A stretch of 51,859 nucleotides of DNA from CAZVYS01 sp964630755 (lineage in GTDB: Bacteria > Patescibacteriota > Microgenomatia > UBA1400 > CG1-02-47-37): the NCBI GenBank assembly GCA_964630755.1, contig CAZVYS010000004.1, positions 1-51,859 on the forward strand, read 5' to 3'. The notes under the pieces were generated by a model. It saw nothing but the letters and a program-made list of their open reading frames with translations. It did no database searches and was not told the origin of the DNA. This document shows positions 45,774-51,807 of this stretch, one piece after another. Position 1 is the stretch's first letter, and each line of letters begins with the position of its first letter. The position numbers and the translations under genes were made by a program.

Positions 45774-47336
45774 ATGAAAGTTTCTGCCCGATTTGATGAT
45801 TTAAAAGAGATAAGAGATTTATTTCCTAAAGATCTTCCAGTGGTGGGGGTAGGGGTAACGGCTTTTCCGAGATCCGGGCTTTCATATTTGTTGCCCAACT
45901 ACAAGATTTTAAGTTTACTTGAGACAAATGATTTAAAATCGATTAGAGAAAAGTGTGAAGTAATCAGTGTAGAAAAGGATTTAAAAGGAGATTTTCCTGA
46001 GAAGTTTAATACCTCGGGAATTATTCAGATCCCACAAGCGAGTAAGTGGTTAAAGGAAAATGCTAAAGGTTTGTTTTTGTATAAAGCGAGTACAGTGACG
46101 GATAGGATTGTGGAAGAGATGGGAGTTAAGTTATTGAGTGCTCCAGGATCTGTTCGCAAAGTGTTTGAAAACAAAAAAGAGTTTAGAGTGGATGCTAAAA
46201 AAGCGGGCTTGAGAATACCTAAAGGAGAAACATTTTGGGTTGATGATTTAAGTGAGAGTAAATGGAAAGAGTTTAAAAAAGAGTTTGGTGAGAGATTGGT
46301 GTTTCAGTTGACTGATTATACGATTGGTGGTGGTTTAGGGACGTTTTTTATTGATACAAAGGAGGATTTAAAAGAGTTTAAGGAGTTTGTGAAAAGACGA
46401 CGGGTGATTCGAGCTGAAGAAGGTCGAGTGATTGAGTGGGTTAATATAACAGAGAGGGTTGAGGGTAGGCAGGCTAGTATGAATGGTTGTGCGACGTATT
46501 ATGGAACGGTAGCTAATGTGCTTCAAAATCAGATTATGGATCAGCCGGAGTTGGCGGCTTTGGCTGGAAGAAGCGGAGTGTGGTTGGGGCAGGATTGGCA
46601 GGTTCGATTTAGTGAGAAAGCTCAATTGGCAGCTGAAGAGCAGGTGAAAAAATGGGGAGAGTATATTTATAAAAAAGGTTACAAGGGGATTTTTGGCTTG
46701 GATGTGATGGTGACGGATAAAGATGAAGTAGTGGTGATTGAGTGTAATTCTAGATATACCGGAGCGTTTCCGGTGTTGACCATGGCGCAACTTGCTAATA
46801 AAGAGATGCCGATTGATGTGTGGCATTTGTTGGAGTGGTTGGGAGTGGAGTATGAGATGGATTTAGATGAGGTGCAGAAGGTTTATCAACAACCAAAAGA
46901 AGGAGCTTTTGTGATTTTGCATAACTTAGAGAGGAAGTTTGTGACGCCGACAAAGACGGTGAAGGCGGGGGTTTATCGAGTGGCCCGGCATTCGCCGGAT
47001 GAGCCCTGCATTCGCAGGGTAAATCTTGCAAAGAATTCGACGAATGACATTCGTCATTCGACTATTGATAAAGTCAATGAGGCTTTGAAAGTTGAGTGGG
47101 TTAGACCGGGGTTTAGTTTGTTGGATTTAAGGACGAAAGATGAGTTAGTGTTAGCTGATCGTGTGCCGACTGAGGAGATGGTTCTTAAGCCAGCTGAAAG
47201 ATTAGGAAGGTTGGTGTTTAATAGGCGGATTGTGACAGACAAGGGGAAGTTGTTACCAGAAACGAGAGAGATAGTAAAAGCGATTTATGATCAGTTTGAG
47301 TTAGCGGTAGTGGAGAACCCGGAAGAGAGGATTTAG
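45774..47336 (+). CDS. ATP-grasp-domain protein with a repeat-derived segment
   Basis: 520 residues. After an N-terminal pre-ATP-grasp region (VVGVGVTAFPRSGLSYLLPN), the ATP-grasp core shows LLSAPGSVRKVFENKKEFR, AGLRIPKGETFWVDD, LVFQLTDYTIGGGLGTFFID, and the metal site FGLDVMVTDKDEVVVIECNSRYTG, resembling carboxylate-amine ligases of the carbamoyl-phosphate-synthetase type. The substrate is unknown. Copy 16 encodes RHSPDEPCIRRVNLAKNSTN and DIRHSTIDK in the C-terminal part. TACAAT (45763-45768) is 5 bases before the ATG. Confidence 0.82.
   Translation: MKVSARFDDLKEIRDLFPKDLPVVGVGVTAFPRSGLSYLLPNYKILSLLETNDLKSIREKCEVISVEKDLKGDFPEKFNTSGIIQIPQASKWLKENAKGLFLYKASTVTDRIVEEMGVKLLSAPGSVRKVFENKKEFRVDAKKAGLRIPKGETFWVDDLSESKWKEFKKEFGERLVFQLTDYTIGGGLGTFFIDTKEDLKEFKEFVKRRRVIRAEEGRVIEWVNITERVEGRQASMNGCATYYGTVANVLQNQIMDQPELAALAGRSGVWLGQDWQVRFSEKAQLAAEEQVKKWGEYIYKKGYKGIFGLDVMVTDKDEVVVIECNSRYTGAFPVLTMAQLANKEMPIDVWHLLEWLGVEYEMDLDEVQKVYQQPKEGAFVILHNLERKFVTPTKTVKAGVYRVARHSPDEPCIRRVNLAKNSTNDIRHSTIDKVNEALKVEWVRPGFSLLDLRTKDELVLADRVPTEEMVLKPAERLGRLVFNRRIVTDKGKLLPETREIVKAIYDQFELAVVENPEERI
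46984..47070 (+). repeat. Paired-hairpin element, copy 16 (two HP1), inside an ATP-grasp gene
   Basis: HP1a CCGGC-ATTC-GCCGG (46985-46998), HP1b CCCTGC-ATTC-GCAGGG (47004-47019), spacer TAAATCTTGCAAAG, HP2 CGAATGAC-ATTC-GTCATTCG (47041-47060), tail ACTATTGATAAAG. The two HP1 units carry different stems and are read in different phases (ARHSP, then PCIRR). Confidence 0.96.
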
Positions 47337-47339
47337 TCT

Positions 47340-47975
47340 ATGGGTTCAGAAGTATCATTTATTGATAAGCATGAATTTCTTGACCTATTCGTGGATGATG
47401 AAGGGAAAGAAATTAATAAACTATTAGGTGTTTTTGAAAACTTTCCTTTAAATGATGGAGAGAAAATGTTAGTAGAGGGAGTGGGTTCGGTTTTTACTAG
47501 AGGACTTGAAGCAGATGATGTTGATTTTGTAATTAGGCTGCAATTAGGCGGAGCCAAAAAAAATAGGGACAAAGAGGACCGTGATTATATATATAGAAGA
47601 TTTGGAGAATATTTGATTGCTAGTTTTGACAACGTTAGAGAAAGAAAAAGAGAAGATAATAAAAAACCCAGTTCTCATCCAGAAAGAGGCTATGATCATT
47701 TAGGTTTTATTATGGAATTTGAAGAGTCTAGGTCTTTTCATTTGTCGATTAGGACAGCAGAATTAGAATTTGATTATGAGAGTAATACAGAAATAAGTAT
47801 TGATGCTCATCTATATTCTGACGTAGTAGATCGACAATTAAGTTCTTTATTTGGTTTTGATAATGTTAACGTTATGAATAGTAAGCCGGTGTGTCTCTTG
47901 TTGTTGAAAGATGGAGATAGGGTAATGACTGATGGTTTTAAGGGTTATTGGATTCAATTGGAAAAACAGATTTAA
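47340..47975 (+). CDS. Possible nucleotidyltransferase-fold protein
   Basis: 211 residues. The segment VEGVGSVFTRGLEADDVDFVIRL has the form hG[GS]x(9-13)DhDh seen in polymerase-beta-type nucleotidyltransferases, with a third acidic residue possibly in FDYESNTEISIDAHL. The rest (YIYRRFGEYLIASF, YDHLGFIMEFEESRS, KPVCLLLLKDGDRV) is unassigned. I infer an NTase fold only from this motif. It starts 3 bases after the ATP-grasp gene and ends just before repeat copy 17. Confidence 0.4.
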   Translation: MGSEVSFIDKHEFLDLFVDDEGKEINKLLGVFENFPLNDGEKMLVEGVGSVFTRGLEADDVDFVIRLQLGGAKKNRDKEDRDYIYRRFGEYLIASFDNVRERKREDNKKPSSHPERGYDHLGFIMEFEESRSFHLSIRTAELEFDYESNTEISIDAHLYSDVVDRQLSSLFGFDNVNVMNSKPVCLLLLKDGDRVMTDGFKGYWIQLEKQI

Positions 47976-47987
47976 GAATTTTTTCGG

Positions 47988-48060
47988 TCCTGCATTCGCA
48001 GAATAAATCTGGTTGAAGATTTAGAAGTTGAATGACATTCGTCATTCAGTTATTGGTAGA
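47988..48060 (+). repeat. Paired-hairpin element, copy 17, between convergent genes
   Basis: HP1 TCCTGC-ATTC-GCAGAA (47988-48003, one mismatch), spacer TAAATCTGGTTGAAG, HP2 TGAATGAC-ATTC-GTCATTCA (48029-48048), tail AGTTATTGGTAG. The minus-strand ATP-grasp gene ends inside HP2 (complement of 48046-48048), so its last few residues come from the element's reverse strand. Confidence 0.94.
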
Positions 48061-49080
48061 GATTGGGAGATTGAAAATTGATTGTAGTATTTTTTGAGCA
48101 ACAAATTGAGGTTTTCCCTTATTTGGCCAGTCGTGGAGGCGGAGACCGGGATCAGAGTTGACTTCGATGATCCTGCATTCGCAGGACAAGTTTTTGTTAA
48201 GAGTTTTTTGGTTAACTGGCATTTGCCAGTTAGCTACTGGTTGGGTTAGGGGGCCTTTTATGATCATGTCGATGCCGATGATTTCTAAATCAATGGTTTT
48301 TGAAACTTTTTCAGCTAGTTTAGTTAGTGATGGGTGGATAGTAGATGGATCGATAGAAGTGACAGAACCACCGGTAGAGAAGTTGGGAATAGGGTAGAGA
48401 GTGATGGTTTTTTCTTGAGGCAAGGTGTCCTGCAGGGACAGACCCTGCAGGTTGAGATTGAATTGTAGGCGGGGCCAGTTACGCATGCGGTTTAGCATGC
48501 GCTTGCCGAGTTTTTCGTTTGATTTGAAGCGGCGATCATTTTCAGTTTCTATAAGTTGTCTAATAGTAGATTTACCGTCGCCGGTAATGGTGGGTGGGTC
48601 GCGACGAGCTAGACCGATGAGCTTGAAGTTTAGACACATGAATCGGTAGTCATTACCCTGGTGATAAGTTTCGATGATAACTTCTTGATAGTTTTCTAAG
48701 ATCTGGTCAACGGCTTTTTGGCCAGCAACTTTATCTTTGATGTTTAAGAAGATGTATTTGCCTTTTTCACCGGTTGAAGGTTTGATAACTTGAGGAAAAA
48801 GGATGTCACAATCTTGGTAGTTTTGAGGAGAAGTGATGGTGGCGTGTCTGGGAGTAGGTAAGCCGGTGAGAGCGAGGGTTTGGAGAGTGAGGGATTTGTC
48901 TTTGGAGATTTTTCTGGCTTCAAGTGAAGTATTGATGCCAAAGCTTTTTTCAGTAATCAGGTGAGTTTTATTTTTATAGGTATATTCAATTTTAATCGGA
49001 TCGTAGGATAATATTTTGGTTTTGATACTCAGTTTTTTGGCGGCTTTAAGTAAAATCAGGTGGTTGGTGTTGGTGATCAT
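48046..49080 (-). CDS. Cyanophycin-synthetase-like ATP-grasp protein
   Basis: 344 residues. The ATP-grasp domain resembles that of cyanophycin synthetase and glutathione-synthase-like ligases: LALTGLPTPRHATI, PQVIKPSTGEKGKYIFLNI, RDPPTITGDGKSTIRQLIE, the later LEIIGIDMIIKG and the metal site IIEVNSDPGLRLHDWPN. The peptide-ligase Mur-type half of CphA is missing. It probably joins amino acids by ATP-dependent ligation; the product is unknown. Copy 18 is inserted in antisense and encodes PVANWQMPVNQKTLNKN followed by LSCECRI just before the metal site. Its terminus lies in copy 17. Confidence 0.85.
   Translation of the reverse strand: MITNTNHLILLKAAKKLSIKTKILSYDPIKIEYTYKNKTHLITEKSFGINTSLEARKISKDKSLTLQTLALTGLPTPRHATITSPQNYQDCDILFPQVIKPSTGEKGKYIFLNIKDKVAGQKAVDQILENYQEVIIETYHQGNDYRFMCLNFKLIGLARRDPPTITGDGKSTIRQLIETENDRRFKSNEKLGKRMLNRMRNWPRLQFNLNLQGLSLQDTLPQEKTITLYPIPNFSTGGSVTSIDPSTIHPSLTKLAEKVSKTIDLEIIGIDMIIKGPLTQPVANWQMPVNQKTLNKNLSCECRIIEVNSDPGLRLHDWPNKGKPQFVAQKILQSIFNLPISTNN
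48171..48242 (+). repeat. Paired-hairpin element, copy 18, antisense inside an ATP-grasp gene
   Basis: HP1 TCCTGC-ATTC-GCAGGA (48171-48186), spacer CAAGTTTTTGTTAAGAG, HP2 TAACTGGC-ATTT-GCCAGTTA (48213-48232), tail GCTACTGGTTG. It keeps the same plus-strand orientation as all other copies although the host gene is on the minus strand. Confidence 0.92.
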
Positions 49081-49149
49081 GGGTTGATTATATCAAGTGA
49101 CTGATGTTTTAAAATAGTCACGTTAAGGTGGGCTTGCAGATTATCCATC

Positions 49150-49189
49150 AAGGTCCGGCCTCGAAGCTAAAGCTTCAAGAACGGACCTT
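49150..49189. repeat. Nested hairpin upstream of mnmA
   Basis: Outer stem AAGGTCCG (49150-49157) with CGGACCTT (49182-49189); inner stem GAAGCT (49163-49168) with AGCTTC (49171-49176). It contains GGTCCGGCCT, the core also seen in the CCG-loop hairpins at 7881 and 9198. It lies between divergent genes, with TATAAT (49194-49199) directly after it and the mnmA ATG 8 bases later. Confidence 0.7.
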
Positions 49190-49207
49190 AAGCTATAATG
49201 CGGATAT

Positions 49208-50344
49208 ATGAAAATTCTTGTGGCGATATCAGGGGGAGTGGACTCGTCTTTAGCGGCGGCATTTTTGGTAGAGGCGGGGCATGATGTAACTGGGATTTAT
49301 TTAGATTGTTGGAGTGAGCCAGGTTGTAAAGTAGATTTGAATCGTAAGGATGCAATGCGGGTGGGGTTGAAGCTTAAGATTCCGATGAAGGTTTTGGATT
49401 TTAAAAAGGAGTATGAAAAGAGAGTGATGGATTGGTTTTTTACTGAGGTAAAAAAAGGGAGAACACCAAATCCGGATGTGTTTTGCAATAAAGAGATTAA
49501 GTTTGGGTTGTTGTCAGAGTGGGCGATGAAGCAGGGTTTTGATAAGTTAGCTACTGGTCATTATGCCCGGATTGTCCCTGCATTCGCAGGGCAAGATCGG
49601 TTAAAGAATTCGACAAATGCTATCCAGCATTCGGCTATTGGCAGAGAAATGAAACTATTACGAGCTGTTGATGAAAAGAAAGACCAGTCGTATTTTTTGT
49701 CTTTATTAAAACAAAGGCAACTGGAAAAAGTTATGTTTCCGGTAGGAGGTATAACAAAAGATGAGGTGAGGAAAAAAGCTAAAAAGCGAGGGATTCATGT
49801 ATGGAATAAAAGAAGCACTAGCGGGATTTGTTTTATAGGGCATACGATTAGTTTTGAGGATCTTTTAAAAACAAGGATTAAGGAGCATAAGGGAGAGGTG
49901 ATTGACATAAAAGGTAAGGTGATAGGCAAGCATAAAGGTCATCAGTTTTATACGATTGGCCAGCGACATGGATTTGAGGTCAAGCAGACTTCTTCGAACT
50001 CAAAAGCGTTATTTGTAGTGAGCAAAGATAGAGATAAAAATCAGTTGGTGGTGGGGGAGAAAAAGGAGTTGTTAAGAGATAGTTTTGAAGTGGAGGGGTG
50101 GTCCTGCATTCGCAGGATAAAGTCGGTTAAAGGGTTCTTGACGAATGATATTCATCATTCGACTATTGGTAGGTCGCAGAGAGGCTTGAGAGTAAGAATT
50201 AGACATCAAGGGAAATTAATAGGTTGTGTGGTTGATGGGAATAAAGTGAGGTTAAAAGAAAAGGTGTTTGGAGTTGCTCCAGGGCAAGTGGCGGTAATTT
50301 ACCAAGGTGAAGAGTGTTTGGGCGGTGGAGTGATTAAAAGTTAG
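49208..50344 (+). CDS. mnmA: tRNA-specific 2-thiouridylase with two repeat-derived segments
   Basis: 378 residues; adds sulfur to U34 of Lys, Glu and Gln tRNAs using ATP. The PP-loop SGGVDSS is at residues 8-14, the first catalytic Cys is C93 (NPDVFCNKEIKFG) and the second C208 (STSGICFIG). GHYARI and KKDQSYFLS are further family blocks. Copy 19 encodes PAFAGQDRLKNSTNAIQHSA (about residues 124-143). Copy 20 encodes CIRRIKSVKGFLTND plus IHHSTIGRS (about residues 299-324) in the C-terminal beta-barrel. All catalytic residues are intact, so the enzyme is presumably active. Confidence 0.96.
   Translation: MKILVAISGGVDSSLAAAFLVEAGHDVTGIYLDCWSEPGCKVDLNRKDAMRVGLKLKIPMKVLDFKKEYEKRVMDWFFTEVKKGRTPNPDVFCNKEIKFGLLSEWAMKQGFDKLATGHYARIVPAFAGQDRLKNSTNAIQHSAIGREMKLLRAVDEKKDQSYFLSLLKQRQLEKVMFPVGGITKDEVRKKAKKRGIHVWNKRSTSGICFIGHTISFEDLLKTRIKEHKGEVIDIKGKVIGKHKGHQFYTIGQRHGFEVKQTSSNSKALFVVSKDRDKNQLVVGEKKELLRDSFEVEGWSCIRRIKSVKGFLTNDIHHSTIGRSQRGLRVRIRHQGKLIGCVVDGNKVRLKEKVFGVAPGQVAVIYQGEECLGGGVIKS
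49576..49644 (+). repeat. Paired-hairpin element, copy 19, inside mnmA
   Basis: HP1 CCCTGC-ATTC-GCAGGG (49576-49591), spacer CAAGATCGGTTAAAG, HP2 AATGCT-ATCC-AGCATT (49616-49631), tail CGGCTATTGGCAG. It is read in the same phase as copy 7 and carries the same TAA-to-CAA change and the same AATGCT stem. Confidence 0.95.
50102..50173 (+). repeat. Paired-hairpin element, copy 20, inside mnmA
   Basis: HP1 TCCTGC-ATTC-GCAGGA (50102-50117; both outer bases changed together relative to CCCTGC), spacer TAAAGTCGGTTAAAGGG, HP2 CGAATGAT-ATTC-ATCATTCG (50142-50161), tail ACTATTGGTAG. It is read in the stop-free phase (CIRRIKSVKG). Confidence 0.96.
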
Positions 50345-51585
50345 TAAACTACTCGTAGCGCACAGACCCTCATTCGTGGTCTGCCATCGTTAACCCAATC
50401 ATCATATAGCTTGATTTCTTTGGAAGTTAAAGGGTATTTTCCGGCTGGTTTTGGTTCCCAGCCACCACGAGTTTCATTGGGCCAGTAGAGCTGATTGTTG
50501 TCGTCTTTTTCCACTCGAGACCAACATTGATTAGTTTGTGTGTAAGCATGATTGGTAGAAGGCTGATTGGTTTCTTCTAGAGGTTTTTGCTTTTCCATTA
50601 TTTTATTGAGTTGTTCTCTATTTCTAACTGGTTGTTCTAGGCAGTCTTCGGGACAAGAAAAGTAGCTTTCTGAACAAGGGCAGCCGATGGCTTGGCAAGT
50701 GATTTTTGCGCAAACATTATCACCACACTTATCTTGACAAGTTGGTTGATCGGGTTGATATCGTTTATTGTTCTCTTCTTTGAGTTTCCTTAGTTTTTCT
50801 TGATGTTCTTGTTTAAGGTTTTGGTTTTTAAGCTGTTGTTCTAAGCTGGTAGCGATTTGATTGAGTTGTTGTTGAACTTGGATGATGGAAGTAGTGGGGT
50901 TATTGGTAGCGTTGGTGATGTTTTGGGTTGTAGTAGTTTGAGTGGTGGTTGATGTTTGGGAAACAGATTTGGTGTTAACTGCGGGCTGAGAAGGTTGGTT
51001 AAGAGTAGGTGGATTATCAACGGGGAGAGTGGAGTCAGTAATAAACTTTTCAGTTTCAACTTCAGGCTCAGGTTGAGTAATGGTTGGTGTGTAAGTTTGA
51101 TCATCAAGGGGTCGGTCAGTAGTTTTTTGAAAAGTTGGTAGATAGGGTTGGGAGTCATCTTTGACTGAAGAAGATAGATCAGATTTAACTTGATCTAGTT
51201 GTTTAGTAGTTTGATGAACTTTGTTAATCAGTTCTAGGCTAGCGACGATTTTTTTATCTTCTGATTTAAGATTAGTAGTTGAGATTTGGGCAGCTTGGGC
51301 TTCGGTAATAATATCGTTAAGAATGGAGTGATCTGAAGGTTTTTGGATTAAGGCGATACTAGCTTCTTCAGTTCGTCGGTCAAGGAAGGTAAAGTGTAAT
51401 TTGACTTCAAGCAGAGATTGTGGAGTTAAGGCTATGGCGATTTTTTCTAAGCCCCGTTTAATTGGGTAGAGAGTATCACCAGGAAGAGAGTTCCAAGAAG
51501 CCATGATGGCTGAAGCAGGGAGAGCTAACAGAAGAATCAAAACTGTAAAAGTGATGCTAATAACTTTTTTGAGCTGAAGGGGCAT
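50341..51585 (-). CDS. DUF5667-domain surface protein with Cys-rich C-terminus
   Basis: 414 residues from the ATG at 51585 (MPLQLKK); a TTG 12 codons upstream is a weaker alternative. An N-terminal membrane helix or signal peptide (VISITFTVLILLLALPASAI) is followed by the DUF5667 hallmark LPGDTLYPIKRGLEKIAIAL and a helical domain, then a Thr/Gln/Pro-rich linker (SQTSTTTQTTTTQN), a coiled coil (HQEKLRKLKEENNKR), and a Cys-rich block (CQDKCGDNVCAKITCQAIGC). It ends with a conserved-looking Trp-rich C-terminus. This is likely a secreted or membrane-tethered protein in the cell envelope; function unknown. It converges on mnmA with a 4-base overlap. Confidence 0.8.
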   Translation of the reverse strand: MPLQLKKVISITFTVLILLLALPASAIMASWNSLPGDTLYPIKRGLEKIAIALTPQSLLEVKLHFTFLDRRTEEASIALIQKPSDHSILNDIITEAQAAQISTTNLKSEDKKIVASLELINKVHQTTKQLDQVKSDLSSSVKDDSQPYLPTFQKTTDRPLDDQTYTPTITQPEPEVETEKFITDSTLPVDNPPTLNQPSQPAVNTKSVSQTSTTTQTTTTQNITNATNNPTTSIIQVQQQLNQIATSLEQQLKNQNLKQEHQEKLRKLKEENNKRYQPDQPTCQDKCGDNVCAKITCQAIGCPCSESYFSCPEDCLEQPVRNREQLNKIMEKQKPLEETNQPSTNHAYTQTNQCWSRVEKDDNNQLYWPNETRGGWEPKPAGKYPLTSKEIKLYDDWVNDGRPRMRVCALRVVY

Positions 51586-51603
51586 TATTAATAGTTTGAA
51601 GGC

Positions 51604-51632
51604 TTGAAAGATTGAAGTCAAGAGGATATAAT
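51604..51632 (+). promoter_or_regulatory. rRNA operon promoter
   Basis: TTGAAA (51604-51609), a 17-base spacer and TATAAT (51627-51632). The transcription start is expected near 51639, giving a leader of about 170 bases before 16S rRNA. Confidence 0.82.
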
Positions 51633-51677
51633 ACGCTCTGCTATGACATAAACACGGACCAAAGTTTGTGGGAACTT

Positions 51678-51703
51678 CCTCGACTCTGGTCGGGGGTTTT
51701 TTT
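51678..51703 (+). terminator. Intrinsic-terminator-like hairpin in the rRNA leader
   Basis: CCTCGAC (51678-51684), loop TCTG, GTCGGGG (51689-51695), then seven T (51697-51703). GGACC at 51656-51660 could pair with GGTC at 51688-51691 and open the terminator. A short hairpin TTCGCC-AAA-GGCGAA follows at 51702-51716. Confidence 0.72.
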
Positions 51704-51728
51704 CGCCAAAGGCGAATAAATGTCTAGG

Positions 51729-51747
51729 AGCACTTTGAAAAGTAAAG
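51729..51747 (+). promoter_or_regulatory. boxA-like antitermination signal
   Basis: AGCACTTTGAAAAGTAAAG strongly resembles the boxA of Bacillus-type rRNA leaders (TTCTTTGAAAACTA core), the site where Nus factors load. It follows the terminator-like hairpin and precedes 16S rRNA by about 60 bases. Confidence 0.68.
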
Positions 51748-51807
51748 ATTAATTTTATTGTCAATTTAAGGAGTGGTAGAAAGTCAATTTTTTGAGCAAT
51801 CAAATTT

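Noticed and set aside
2951..50173. Interpreting the ATTC-loop hairpins as intrinsic terminators
   Set aside because: No T-run follows the stems, most copies lie within essential genes where termination would be harmful, and all face one way regardless of gene strand.
2951..50173. CRISPR array or DNA-uptake sequence
   Set aside because: Copies are dispersed, not regularly spaced with unique spacers. Stem sequences vary too much for a sequence-specific uptake signal.
51618..51803. Minus-strand 61-codon frame over the rRNA leader
   Set aside because: It is antisense to promoter, terminator and boxA signals and encodes no recognisable protein.
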